NCBI RefSeq assembly: GCF_900110775.1
Contig: NZ_FOEP01000005.1
Location: 124,001-188,000, forward strand
Length of the DNA: 64,000 bases
Source: Thalassovita taeanensis
GTDB taxonomy: Bacteria > Pseudomonadota > Alphaproteobacteria > Rhodobacterales > Rhodobacteraceae
Direction of reading: 5' to 3'
Positions 51,409 through 60,655 of this stretch are shown piece after piece (within the stretch, counting starts at the first letter, position 1; the number at the start of each line of letters is the position of its first letter). Position numbers and translations under genes: made by a program. Under the pieces are notes generated by a model that was not told the DNA's origin, ran no database searches, and was given only the letters and a program-made list of their open reading frames with translations.

Positions 51409-52341
51409 ATGGCAGAAACCATCAGCAAACCGCGTAGTTTTCAGGAAATCATCCTGCGGCTTCAGGGCTATTGGGCCGAGCGGGGCTGTGCGATCATGCA
51501 GCCCTATGACATGGAAGTGGGCGCGGGTACGTTTCACCCGGCGACAACACTTCGGTCCTTGGGCACCAATCCTTGGGCTGCGGCCTATGTGCAGCCGTCG
51601 CGCCGCCCCACGGACGGGCGCTATGGCGAGAACCCGAACCGGATGCAGCATTATTATCAGTATCAGGTGCTGATCAAACCCAGCCCGCCTGATCTTCAGG
51701 CGTTGTATCTGGGCAGCCTTGAGGCGATCGGCATCGACATGAACCTGCACGACATCCGCTTTGTCGAGGATGATTGGGAATCCCCGACGCTGGGTGCATG
51801 GGGGCTGGGCTGGGAGGTCTGGTGCGATGGTATGGAAGTGTCGCAGTTCACCTATTTTCAGCAGGTCGGCGGGCATGACTGCCATCCGGTCTCGGGCGAG
51901 CTGACCTATGGGTTGGAGCGTCTGGCGATGTATGTGCTGGGCATCGATCACGTGATGGACATGCCCTACAACGATCCGCAAAGCCCGATCCCGCTGAGCT
52001 ATGGCAATGTGTTCCGCCAGACCGAGCAGGAATACAGCCGCTGGAACTTTGACGTGGCCAATACCGATATGCTGCTGAAGCATTTCGAGGAGGCGGAGGC
52101 CGAATGCGAGGCGATCCTGACGCACGACCACATCGATCCCAAGACCGGACACCGTATCATCATGGTGCATCCTGCCTATGACCAATGCATCAAGGCCAGC
52201 CATCTGTTCAACCTGCTGGACGCGCGCGGCGTGATTTCGGTGACCGAACGGCAGGCCTATATCGGGCGGGTGCGGGCATTGGCGAAACAGTGCGCGGATG
52301 CCTTTGTGCAGACCGAGGCCGGCGGCTGGGTGGCAGAATGA
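51409..52341 (+). CDS. glyQ: Glycine-tRNA ligase alpha subunit
   Basis: A 310-residue class II aminoacyl-tRNA synthetase subunit (bacterial alpha2beta2 type). Landmarks: [55 protein letters not shown] and the motif 3 region [13 protein letters not shown]. The start at 51409 follows GGGCAGGGATC. It overlaps the next gene by four bases (ATGATG/TGA). Confidence 0.95.
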   Translation: MAETISKPRSFQEIILRLQGYWAERGCAIMQPYDMEVGAGTFHPATTLRSLGTNPWAAAYVQPSRRPTDGRYGENPNRMQHYYQYQVLIKPSPPDLQALYLGSLEAIGIDMNLHDIRFVEDDWESPTLGAWGLGWEVWCDGMEVSQFTYFQQVGGHDCHPVSGELTYGLERLAMYVLGIDHVMDMPYNDPQSPIPLSYGNVFRQTEQEYSRWNFDVANTDMLLKHFEEAEAECEAILTHDHIDPKTGHRIIMVHPAYDQCIKASHLFNLLDARGVISVTERQAYIGRVRALAKQCADAFVQTEAGGWVAE

Positions 52342-52865
52342 TGGGCAAGATACTCGCGGGGGTGATCGTGATTGCGGCTTTGGTGGCAGGGGTGTCGATG
52401 TACTACCTGCAGGTTTACGCGTATTATGACGAGATCGTGGCCACGGGCGTCGATGACGTGCAGATGACCGCGCTGTCGTCGGGCCTGCCTGAACCGATTG
52501 TGTACGAAGACTTCAAGGCAATCGATTCCGAAAGCTCGCCGATCCGCTATCGCGCCTGTTTCACCACGCCGCACAGTCAGGCGATGCTGAGCGAAACCTT
52601 CCAGAGCTATGACCAGGCGGAACCGTTGATCGCGCCGGGTTGGTTCGACTGTTTCGACGCCAAGGCGATTGGTGCCGCGCTGGAAAGTGGGCAGGCACTG
52701 GCCTTTATGGGCACGCCCGACATTCACTATGGTATTGACCGGATCGTTGCCGTGCTGCCCGATGGGCGCGGCTTTGTCTGGCACCAGATCAACCGCTGCG
52801 GCAAGGTTGTCTTTGACGGTCAGCCCGCGCCCGCCGATTGCCCACCTGCCCCGGAAGGCTACTGA
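52338..52865 (+). CDS. DUF6446-like membrane-anchored protein
   Basis: A 175-residue protein with an N-terminal hydrophobic anchor ([20 protein letters not shown]) and a periplasmic domain with several Cys ([36 protein letters not shown]). The domain is conserved in Rhodobacterales and is found between the two glycyl-tRNA synthetase genes. It has no known function. It overlaps glyQ at its start and glyS follows its stop by one base, so it is in the same transcript. Confidence 0.75.
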   Translation: MMGKILAGVIVIAALVAGVSMYYLQVYAYYDEIVATGVDDVQMTALSSGLPEPIVYEDFKAIDSESSPIRYRACFTTPHSQAMLSETFQSYDQAEPLIAPGWFDCFDAKAIGAALESGQALAFMGTPDIHYGIDRIVAVLPDGRGFVWHQINRCGKVVFDGQPAPADCPPAPEGY

Positions 52866-52866
52866 T

Positions 52867-55119
52867 ATGCCCGATTTGCTGATCGAACTCTTCTCGGAAG
52901 AAATCCCCGCGCGGATGCAGGCGAAGGCCGCTGAAGACCTGAAAAAGCGGGTCACCGACGGCCTTGTCGAGGCTGGGCTGACCTATTCCGGTGCTGCCGC
53001 GTTTTCGACACCGCGCCGGTTGGTGCTGACACTGGATGGCCTGCTGGACCAAAGCCCGACCCTGCGCGAAGAACGCAAGGGCCCGCGCGTCGATGCGCCG
53101 ACGAAAGCCATCGAAGGCTTTCTGCGCGGTGCCGGTCTGACCCGGGATCAGCTGCAAGAGCGGGACGAGAAAAAAGGCGCGGTGTTCTTTGCCGTGATCG
53201 AAAAGCCGGGTCGCCCCGCCGCAGAGATCGTGGCCGAGGTGCTTGAGGCGACAATCCGCAATTTCCCATGGCCCAAGTCGATGCGCTGGGGCGCGGGCAG
53301 CCTGCGCTGGGTGCGCCCGCTGCATTCGATCCTGTGCATCCTGACGACCGAGGCCGGGGCCGAAGTGGTGCCGATGGATATCGACGGTATCAAAGCGGGT
53401 AATTCCACCGAGGGGCACCGTTTTATGGCCGCTGGCCGCTTCGCGGTCAGCTCGTTCGACGACTACCGCGCCAAGCTGAAGCGCGACCACGTGATTCTGG
53501 ACGCGACCGAGCGCGCCGAACATATCTGGCACGACGCCACCAATCAGGCCTTCGCCAACGGGTTGGAGGTGGTCGAAGACCGCGGTCTTCTGGCCGAGGT
53601 GGCCGGGCTGGTCGAATGGCCGGTGGTGCTGATGGGCGAGATTGGCGAGGATTTTCTGGGTCTGCCGCCCGAGGTTTTGCAGACCTCGATGAAAGAGCAT
53701 CAGAAGTTTTTCAGCGTGAAAAACCCGAAAACCGGGCGGATCGAGCGGTTCATCACCGTGGCCAACCGTGAAACCACGGATCACGGCAAAACCATTCTTG
53801 CGGGCAATCAGAAAGTGCTGGCGGCGCGGCTGTCGGATGCAAAGTTCTTTTGGGAAAACGATCTGCGCGTGGCCAAGGCCGGAATGGGCGCATGGACCGA
53901 ACAGTTGTCGAATGTGACGTTCCACAATCAGCTGGGCACGCAGGCCGCGCGGATCGACCGGATTGCGGCGCTTGCGCGCGAACTGGCGCCGGTGATGGCG
54001 ATCGAACCCGATCTGGCCGAGCAGGCGGCGCGTGTTGCCAAGGCCGATCTGTCGTCGGAAATGGTCTATGAATTCCCCGAGCTTCAAGGGCTTATGGGCC
54101 GGTATTACGCCGAGGCCGCAGGCTTGCCGCAAGCGGTGGCCAATGCCTGCGAGCAGCATTATTCGCCGCTTGGCCCGTCGGACGATGTGCCTTCTGAGGC
54201 GGTTTCGACCATCGTGGCGCTGGCTGACAAGCTGGATACGCTGACCGGGTTCTGGGCGATTGACGAAAAACCCACCGGGTCGAAAGACCCTTACGCGTTG
54301 CGCCGCGCCGCGCTGGGGGTGATCCGCATCATCCTGACCGGTGATCTGCGCATCAATCTGGACCGGTTCATCGACAGCCAGCTGCTGAAGCATAAAATCA
54401 GTCTGACCCGCTCCTCGGCTCAGGCCGGAGAAACCGAAGCGCTGGAGGAGATGCTGGACGAGATAGCCGATCACGGCGTGTTCGGCGCGGCCTTTCATGC
54501 GGTGCTGGATCGGCTTGCCGGCAAGGATGATGCGCCTGATATGGAAGACGGCTCGCTGCTGCGCACCGTTGGCGATGCGATGCCGGATCTGAGCACGGAT
54601 TTGCTGGCCTTCTTCCATGACCGGTTGAAAGTTTACCTGCGCGATCAGGGCATGCGCCATGACGTGATTGATGCCTGCCTTGAGATGCCCGGCAGCGATG
54701 ACCTGACCCTGTTGGTGAAACGTGCCACCGCGCTAAGCGATCTGCTGAAGACTGATGACGGGGAAAACCTGTTGCAGGGCTACAAGCGCGCCAACAACAT
54801 TCTGACTCAGGCCGAAGAAAAGGACGGGGTGGAATATTCCTTTGGCGCGGATGTGAAATACGCCGAAACCGACGCCGAAAAGGCGCTGTTCGCGGCGCTG
54901 GACACCGCCGAGGCCGCGATTTCCCCAGCAATGCAGAACGAGGATTTCGAGGTGGCAATGCGGGGCATGGCGGCCTTGCGTGCCCCGATTGATGCGTTTT
55001 TCGAGGCGGTGCAGGTCAATGCCGACAACGCCATCGTGCGGCGCAACCGTCTGAATTTGCTGGCCCGGATCCGCAATATCTGTCTGTCCGTCGCTGATCT
55101 GTCACAGATCGAAGGCTGA
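52867..55119 (+). CDS. glyS: Glycine-tRNA ligase beta subunit
   Basis: A 750-residue subunit. Landmarks: MPDLLIELFSEEIPARMQ, FSTPRRLVLTLDGL, KGPRVDAPTKAIEGFLRG, KSMRWG, TSMKEHQKFFSV and the HD-like DALR anticodon end (NIRNICLSVADLSQIEG-type C-terminus). It binds tRNA and works with GlyQ. Start ATG 52867 is directly after the preceding stop. Confidence 0.95.
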   Translation: MPDLLIELFSEEIPARMQAKAAEDLKKRVTDGLVEAGLTYSGAAAFSTPRRLVLTLDGLLDQSPTLREERKGPRVDAPTKAIEGFLRGAGLTRDQLQERDEKKGAVFFAVIEKPGRPAAEIVAEVLEATIRNFPWPKSMRWGAGSLRWVRPLHSILCILTTEAGAEVVPMDIDGIKAGNSTEGHRFMAAGRFAVSSFDDYRAKLKRDHVILDATERAEHIWHDATNQAFANGLEVVEDRGLLAEVAGLVEWPVVLMGEIGEDFLGLPPEVLQTSMKEHQKFFSVKNPKTGRIERFITVANRETTDHGKTILAGNQKVLAARLSDAKFFWENDLRVAKAGMGAWTEQLSNVTFHNQLGTQAARIDRIAALARELAPVMAIEPDLAEQAARVAKADLSSEMVYEFPELQGLMGRYYAEAAGLPQAVANACEQHYSPLGPSDDVPSEAVSTIVALADKLDTLTGFWAIDEKPTGSKDPYALRRAALGVIRIILTGDLRINLDRFIDSQLLKHKISLTRSSAQAGETEALEEMLDEIADHGVFGAAFHAVLDRLAGKDDAPDMEDGSLLRTVGDAMPDLSTDLLAFFHDRLKVYLRDQGMRHDVIDACLEMPGSDDLTLLVKRATALSDLLKTDDGENLLQGYKRANNILTQAEEKDGVEYSFGADVKYAETDAEKALFAALDTAEAAISPAMQNEDFEVAMRGMAALRAPIDAFFEAVQVNADNAIVRRNRLNLLARIRNICLSVADLSQIEG

Positions 55120-55136
55120 GCAGGCCCGCACAGTCC

Positions 55137-55172
55137 GCAGGCCCGCCTTTGTCGCGGCCTGCGTGCTGTTTT
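55137..55172 (+). terminator. Weak terminator-like hairpin after glyS
   Basis: GCAGGCC...GGCCTGC (55137-55143 with 55156-55162), extended by CGC/GCG with one bulge, followed by GTGCTGTTTT. The T-run is short, so this is only a candidate. Confidence 0.4.
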
Positions 55173-55227
55173 CCTTGCCAAGGGGCGGATCAGGCGTATT
55201 CTGCGGCAACCAGAAGAAGGTGCCGCA

Positions 55228-57783
55228 GTGCAGCAAGATAACCCCGACATCACCCTGATCACCCAAACGGCCCCCGTCGCGGCCACAACCCACGGCGGGC
55301 GGGCCAAATGCCTGCAACGTCTGGTCCGGCTGAATTTGCCGGTGCCCAAGACGGTCGCGCTCAGCTTTGATGCGGTGCACCGGATTGCGGGCGGGGAAAT
55401 GCCGGACATGCAGGTGCTGCTTGAGCCGTTCGGACCTGCGCCGCTGTTGTGCGTGCGCCCGTCGTCGGAAGACCCTGATTGGGGCGGGCCGGGGGCGGTG
55501 CTGAACGTCGGGATCAACGATGCGCGGTATCTGAAGCTGTCGCAGACCTTGGGGTTGCGGGCGGCGGCATCGATTTATCTGCGGTTTGTGCAGTCTTTTG
55601 CGATCCATGTTGCACGGCTTGACCCGGACATGTTCGAGGACGTGGCGCTGGATGGTCCTGAGGGGCTGGCCGAGGTGTTGCGCGTCTATGAGGACGAAAC
55701 CGAAGAGCCGTTTCCGCAGGATCCGGCGGTGCAGCTGGCCGAGGTTCTGCGCTCGATGGCGCGCGCCTGGGAGGGCACGACCGCACGGCTGTTGCGTCAG
55801 GCCAAGGGCGCGCCGGCCGATGCCGGGCTGGGCTTGGTGGTGCAGGAAATGGCGCTGGGTCTGGGGCAGGGGCAGGGCGAATGTGGCTCTGGCGTGATCC
55901 AGCTGGTGGATTCAAAGACCGGTCTGCCGCAAATCACCGGGCGGTACTTGTCGCAATCGCAGGGCCGTGATGCGCTGGAAGGCGACGCGTCGTTGTTTCT
56001 GGAGCGCGATCCGCGTGGGCCATCCCTGCAAGAGCTGGAGCCGGAGGGGTTTGATCAGTTGATTGCCCATACGCGGTTGATGCGGCAACGCCTGCGCGAG
56101 GAAATGCAGGCCGAATTCACCATCGAAAACGGTCAGGTGCACGTGCTGGACGGGGTGCGGGTGGCGCGCAATGCGCGTGCTGCGGTGCGGATCGCTGTGT
56201 CGTTGGCCGAAGACGGGATTATCTCTCGGGATGACGCGTTGATGCGGATTGAACCGCGATCAATGAACGAATTGCTGCACCGCCAGATCGACCCGGATGC
56301 CCCGCGCGACCGATTGGCGCGTGGGATCGCGGCCAGCCCCGGTGCGGCCAGTGGTCGGATCGTGTTTTCCGCCGCCGAGGCGCAGGCCAGTGCCGCGCGC
56401 GGCGAGCCTTGTATTCTGGTGCGCCGCGAAACCTCGCCCGAGGATATTCGCGGGATGCACGCCGCCGTTGCCGTTCTGACCGAACGCGGCGGCATGACCA
56501 GCCACGCGGCCGTGATCGGGCGCGGCATGGGGCTGCCTTGCGTTGTGGGGGCGTCCTCGCTGAGTTTTCAGCCGCGCCGCAAAACGTTGATGGTGCCGGA
56601 CGGGCGCGAGTTTCGCGCCGGTGACATCATCACAGTCGATGGCACCAACGGCGAGGTTCTGGCCGGGGAACCGGCGATGCTGGAGGCGGCGCAGGGCGAT
56701 GCGTTCCAGACGCTGATGGGCTGGGCCGACGAGGTGCGCGACATTGGGGTGCGCGCCAACGCCGACACGCCCGCCGACGCCCAGACCGCGCGCAATTTCA
56801 ACGCGCAGGGCATCGGGCTGTGCCGGACCGAGCATATGTTCTTTGAAGCCGACCGCCTGACAGTGATGCGCGAGATGATCTTTGCCGATGACGGCGATGA
56901 CCGCCGGGCGGCGCTTGATCGCCTGCTTCCGATGCAACGCGCTGACTTCATTGAGCTGTTCCGTATCATGCAGGGGCAACCCGTGTGCATCCGGCTGTTC
57001 GATCCGCCGCTTCACGAATTCCTGCCCTCGGATCGCGCCGGGCATCGGGAACTGGCCGAGGCGCTGGATCTGCCGCTGTCGGATGTGACCCGCCGGGTCG
57101 AGGCGCTGAGCGAATATAACCCGATGCTGGGGATGCGCGGTGTCCGTCTGGGGATCACCATGCCCGAGATTTACGACATGCAGGCGCGTGCGATTTTCGA
57201 GGCGACGATCGAGGCCAGCAAGGATGGCGCGCCGGTTGTGCCGGAAATCATGATCCCGCTGGTCAGCGCCAAGCGCGAGGTCGAGCTGGTCAAGACCCGG
57301 ATCGATGCCGCCGCCGCCGCCGTGCGCAACGAAACCGGGCGTGATTTCACCTTCCGGCTGGGGGTGATGGTGGAAACGCCACGCGCCGCCCTGCGCGCGG
57401 CCGAGATCGCACAGCATTCATCGTTCCTGTCCTTCGGCACCAATGATCTGACGCAGATGACCTATGGCTTGTCGCGCGACGATGCGGGGCGGTTCATGTC
57501 AACCTATGTGCAGCAGGGGGTGTTCCCCGAGGACCCGTTCCACCAGTTGGATATCGAAGGCGTTGGTGAATTGTTGCAGATCGGCGCCGAGCGTGGCCGC
57601 GAGGCGCGCCCCGATCTGGTGCTGTCGATTTGCGGCGAGCATGGCGGCAACCCCGAATCAATCGCCTTCTGTCGGGCGGCGGGGTTCAACTATGTGTCGT
57701 GTTCGCCGTTCCGGGTGCCCGTTGCCCGGCTGGCGGCAGCGCAGTTTGCTGTGCTGGATAAAATGAACGGAAAATCCACTTAA
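55228..57783 (+). CDS. PPDK-like putative PEP-binding protein
   Basis: An 851-residue pyruvate phosphate dikinase-family protein. The C-terminal half is fully recognisable: phospho-His motif ERGGMTSHAAVIGRGMG, GIGLCRTEHMFF, VCIRLFDPPLHEFLP, GVMVETPRAAL, SFGTNDLTQMTYG and SICGEHGGNPES. The N-terminal ATP-binding half is divergent: LLCVRPSSEDPDWGGPGAVL keeps the Arg, but the usual LQTR near EFTIE reads LDGV (VHVLDGVRVA) and the GxKG entry motif reads GGRAKC. Database annotation would be ppdK, but ATP use is uncertain. GTG start 55228 has AAGAAGG upstream. It follows glyS. Confidence 0.85.
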   Translation: MQQDNPDITLITQTAPVAATTHGGRAKCLQRLVRLNLPVPKTVALSFDAVHRIAGGEMPDMQVLLEPFGPAPLLCVRPSSEDPDWGGPGAVLNVGINDARYLKLSQTLGLRAAASIYLRFVQSFAIHVARLDPDMFEDVALDGPEGLAEVLRVYEDETEEPFPQDPAVQLAEVLRSMARAWEGTTARLLRQAKGAPADAGLGLVVQEMALGLGQGQGECGSGVIQLVDSKTGLPQITGRYLSQSQGRDALEGDASLFLERDPRGPSLQELEPEGFDQLIAHTRLMRQRLREEMQAEFTIENGQVHVLDGVRVARNARAAVRIAVSLAEDGIISRDDALMRIEPRSMNELLHRQIDPDAPRDRLARGIAASPGAASGRIVFSAAEAQASAARGEPCILVRRETSPEDIRGMHAAVAVLTERGGMTSHAAVIGRGMGLPCVVGASSLSFQPRRKTLMVPDGREFRAGDIITVDGTNGEVLAGEPAMLEAAQGDAFQTLMGWADEVRDIGVRANADTPADAQTARNFNAQGIGLCRTEHMFFEADRLTVMREMIFADDGDDRRAALDRLLPMQRADFIELFRIMQGQPVCIRLFDPPLHEFLPSDRAGHRELAEALDLPLSDVTRRVEALSEYNPMLGMRGVRLGITMPEIYDMQARAIFEATIEASKDGAPVVPEIMIPLVSAKREVELVKTRIDAAAAAVRNETGRDFTFRLGVMVETPRAALRAAEIAQHSSFLSFGTNDLTQMTYGLSRDDAGRFMSTYVQQGVFPEDPFHQLDIEGVGELLQIGAERGREARPDLVLSICGEHGGNPESIAFCRAAGFNYVSCSPFRVPVARLAAAQFAVLDKMNGKST

Positions 57784-57955
57784 ATTACTGCAATATTTAC
57801 AAAATTGTCATATTCCTAGCGAAGGCTCCGAGGGGGAAAGTGGCGCGGTTTGGCTCAAAAAACGGGCACTGTCTGGACGGAAACCCGGTTTTTGGCTATG
57901 TGCCCGGTGGCTGGGACGATCAAATGGGATCGCGACGGCAAGGAGAACCCTTGAT

Positions 57956-58576
57956 ATGCGTATCGCAATTGCATTTGTTGTCGGCCTGATGATGGCCTTT
58001 CCCGCTGTGGCGGATACCCCTGTGAACCAGGTGTTGAAGCAGGAAAAGCGTGGCCTTTTCGGGATGCCAGCCGAGCGGATCGACAGCCTGCTGCACCCCT
58101 CGCAGAAGGGCGCGACGCAGATCAGCTATAGCCGCGAATGGCTGGCCAGCCTGCCGAAGGCCAAGGGCGGCGACGCTTGGCGGTGTCTGGCCGAGGCGCT
58201 GTATTTCGAAGCGCGCGGCGAAAGCGTCAAGGGACAGTTCGCGGTCGCCGAAGTGATCATGAACCGGGTCGACAGCCCGCGCTTTCCCGATACGGTGTGT
58301 GCTGTGATCAATCAGGGCACCGGGCGCAAATATGCCTGTCAGTTCACCTATACCTGCGATGGCAAGCAAGAGGTGATCGCCGAACCTCGCGCCTATCAGC
58401 GGGTTGCGAAGGTTGCCAAGCTGATGGTGAATGGCGCGCCGCGTGTGCTGACCGATGGCGCGACGTATTATCACACGACCGCGGTTCGCCCGAAATGGTC
58501 GCGTAAATTCGCCCGTACGACAACAATCGGCGTGCATCAGTTCTATCGTCACCCGACCCAGCTGTCGCAGAACTGA
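57956..58576 (+). CDS. SleB-type cell wall hydrolase
   Basis: A 206-residue exported protein with a signal peptide (residues 1-19, ending AVA). The Hydrolase_2/SleB domain has the catalytic Glu in CLAEALYFEARGESVKGQFA, then VAEVIMNRVDSPRFPDTVCA and ATYYHTTAVRPKWSRKFART. It is a lytic transglycosylase-like peptidoglycan hydrolase. The 172-base AT-rich upstream gap probably carries its promoter. folB lies 103 bases downstream. Confidence 0.88.
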   Translation: MRIAIAFVVGLMMAFPAVADTPVNQVLKQEKRGLFGMPAERIDSLLHPSQKGATQISYSREWLASLPKAKGGDAWRCLAEALYFEARGESVKGQFAVAEVIMNRVDSPRFPDTVCAVINQGTGRKYACQFTYTCDGKQEVIAEPRAYQRVAKVAKLMVNGAPRVLTDGATYYHTTAVRPKWSRKFARTTTIGVHQFYRHPTQLSQN

Positions 58577-58679
58577 CGGTTTCGCCCGGTCTTTTGCCGC
58601 TGACGGTCTTGCCGGGCGGGGAACTGCCGCTAGGGTGCCCCCACGCAATGACGCGCACCCCTCTGTGCCGGAGATCGTG

Positions 58680-59600
58680 ATGAGCAATGAAATCGAATGG
58701 GCATTCGCCCACCCGTCTGAACGGTCCGAGGGCACAGCCCCCGACAGGCCGCTGGACCGTATTTCGCTGCGTGATCATATTGTCGAGGTCGAGATCGGCG
58801 CCTTTCAGGCCGAGCGTGGCACGACACAGCGGATCTGTTTCAACATCGTGGTTGAAGTGCGCCCGCTGGCGGCCTCGGCCGAGGATGATGTGGACCGCAT
58901 CCTGTCCTATGACCGCGTGACCGAGGCGATTGCGCATGAGCTGGCGGCCGAGCGTCTGAACCTGTTGGAAACTCTGGCCGAGCGGGTCGCCGGGCGTATT
59001 CTGGCCGAACCGCAGGCCGAGCGGGTCTTTGTGCGGATCGAAAAGCTGGATCGTGGTCCCGGCGCGCTGGGGGTCGAGATCGTGCGCGCCCGCATGCCGA
59101 CAGCGGGGCGTGCCGCGACCGAAGATCGCCCGCACCCGCAGGTGGTTTACCTGTCGAATGTCGCCATTGCCTCGCCGCATCTGACCCAGTGGCTGGATCA
59201 GTTGCAGGCCGAGCACCGACCCACGATCCTGTGTGTCGGGGCACCCGACTGCCCCGCGCCGCACAGCTCAGCCGCGCTGGCGCAGCGCCGGATTGATCTG
59301 TTGGCGATTGAACAGAATGCCTGGGTTCTGGCCGGGCGCGACAAGCGCTGTGTCGTGGTCAACTCCCGAACCGAGCTGGACTGGTCGATGAAAAACGATC
59401 AGATCAGCGTTTGGGCGCCCTCGAAGATCGTGCTGGATGCGGTGGACGGGCCGTCGGCGCAGCCGGGCGATGCGCTGGCGCTGGTGCTGTGGTTCGCGCG
59501 GGAAATGCAGGCGGCGGATATGCTGGTGATCGGTGAAAGCCTGCCGGATGCTGCGGATTTGCCGCTGCGCGCGGTGGCATCGGATGTGCGGGTGCTCTGA
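58680..59600 (+). CDS. folB: Dihydroneopterin aldolase with long C-terminal extension
   Basis: Residues about 25-140 form a FolB domain (DRISLRDHIVEVEIGAFQAE; LNLLETLAERVAGRIL; VFVRIEKLDRGPGALGVEIV with the conserved Lys). It cleaves dihydroneopterin to 6-hydroxymethyl-dihydropterin. The protein is 306 residues, whereas ordinary FolB is about 120. The extra about 160 residues (from VVYLSNVAIASPHLTQWLDQ) have a Rossmann-like alternation of strands and helices and resemble amino-acid-kinase-like folds only loosely. Start ATG 58680 is the most upstream in the frame with a plausible N-terminus. folP follows 38 bases later. Confidence 0.87.
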   Translation: MSNEIEWAFAHPSERSEGTAPDRPLDRISLRDHIVEVEIGAFQAERGTTQRICFNIVVEVRPLAASAEDDVDRILSYDRVTEAIAHELAAERLNLLETLAERVAGRILAEPQAERVFVRIEKLDRGPGALGVEIVRARMPTAGRAATEDRPHPQVVYLSNVAIASPHLTQWLDQLQAEHRPTILCVGAPDCPAPHSSAALAQRRIDLLAIEQNAWVLAGRDKRCVVVNSRTELDWSMKNDQISVWAPSKIVLDAVDGPSAQPGDALALVLWFAREMQAADMLVIGESLPDAADLPLRAVASDVRVL

Positions 59601-59638
59601 GCCTTGCCAAGACTGCGCCAATTGGCCATTCCTGCCGC

Positions 59639-60655
59639 ATGACACATTATTACCGCCCGCTGATTCAGACCGACCCCTGCCGCCCCGCTGATGCCGTAAC
59701 TTTGGCCGGTGGATGGGCGTGGTTTTCACAGGTCGAGCAGATCACGCGCGGCGGCGAGGCGCAGGTGATCCCGGCGGCCGAGGTGCCCGCGCAGGTGCTG
59801 TCACGCCTGACCGAACCGCGCGCGGACGTGGCCGGATTGCAGATGACCCGGCCGCAGGTGATGGGCATTTTGAATGTCACCCCCGACAGCTTCTCGGATG
59901 GTGGCGCGCATGATGCGCCGGATCTGGCGCTGGCGCATGCGCGCGACATGGTGCTTGCGGGGGCGGATATCATCGACGTGGGCGGCGAAAGCACCCGGCC
60001 CGGTGCGGCGGAAGTTGCGGTCGATGTTGAAATTGCCCGCACCGCCCCGGTGATCGCCGCGATCCGGGCCGCTTTGCCGGTGCCGATCTCGATTGATACG
60101 CGCAAGGCCGGGGTGGCGCGGGCCGCCGTTGCGGCGGGGGCAGATCTGGTGAACGATGTGGCGGGGTTTACCTTTGACCCCGATCTGGCGCCTTTGTGTG
60201 CCAAGCAGGGCCTGCCGGTCTGTGTGATGCATGCGCAGGGGGATCCGCAAACCATGCAGATGGACCCGCGCTATGATGATGTGCTGCTGGACGTTTATGA
60301 TTTTCTAGAGGCGCGGGTTGCGGCGTTGGAAGCGACGGGTATTCCGCGCAGCCGGATTCTGACCGATCCGGGGATCGGATTTGGCAAGTCGGTGGACCAC
60401 AACCTGACGCTTCTGGCGCGAATTGGGCTGTTTCACGCGCTAGGGTGCCCGATTCTGTTGGGGGTATCGCGCAAGAAATTCATCGGAACGCTGGGCAATG
60501 CGCCCGAGCCGCGCGATCGTGCGGCGGGTTCGGTGGCCGTCGCGCTGGCGGCGGTGGCGCAGGGGGTGCAGGTGGTGCGGGTGCACGACGTGTTCGAAAC
60601 ACGCTCGGCGCTGAGCCTGTGGCAGGCGGCGGTGCGCGGGCAGGTTACGCCCTGA
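59639..60655 (+). CDS. folP: Dihydropteroate synthase
   Basis: A 338-residue TIM-barrel enzyme that joins para-aminobenzoate to hydroxymethyl-dihydropterin pyrophosphate. Landmarks: MGILNVTPDSFSDGG, VGGESTRPGA, ISIDTRKAGVARAAV, VNDVAGF, VCVMHAQGDP, TDPGIGFGKSVDHNLTLL and GVSRKKFIG. About 70 extra residues precede the usual start and lack a recognised function. It overlaps the convergent EamA gene by 11 bases and shares the folB-folP order of this order. Confidence 0.94.
   Translation: MTHYYRPLIQTDPCRPADAVTLAGGWAWFSQVEQITRGGEAQVIPAAEVPAQVLSRLTEPRADVAGLQMTRPQVMGILNVTPDSFSDGGAHDAPDLALAHARDMVLAGADIIDVGGESTRPGAAEVAVDVEIARTAPVIAAIRAALPVPISIDTRKAGVARAAVAAGADLVNDVAGFTFDPDLAPLCAKQGLPVCVMHAQGDPQTMQMDPRYDDVLLDVYDFLEARVAALEATGIPRSRILTDPGIGFGKSVDHNLTLLARIGLFHALGCPILLGVSRKKFIGTLGNAPEPRDRAAGSVAVALAAVAQGVQVVRVHDVFETRSALSLWQAAVRGQVTP

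Noticed and set aside
52342-52366. GGGCAAGATACTCGCGGGGGTGA as a further copy of the palindromic repeat
   Set aside because: Only a short chance resemblance inside the start of the DUF6446-like gene; hairpins and the flanking arm are absent.
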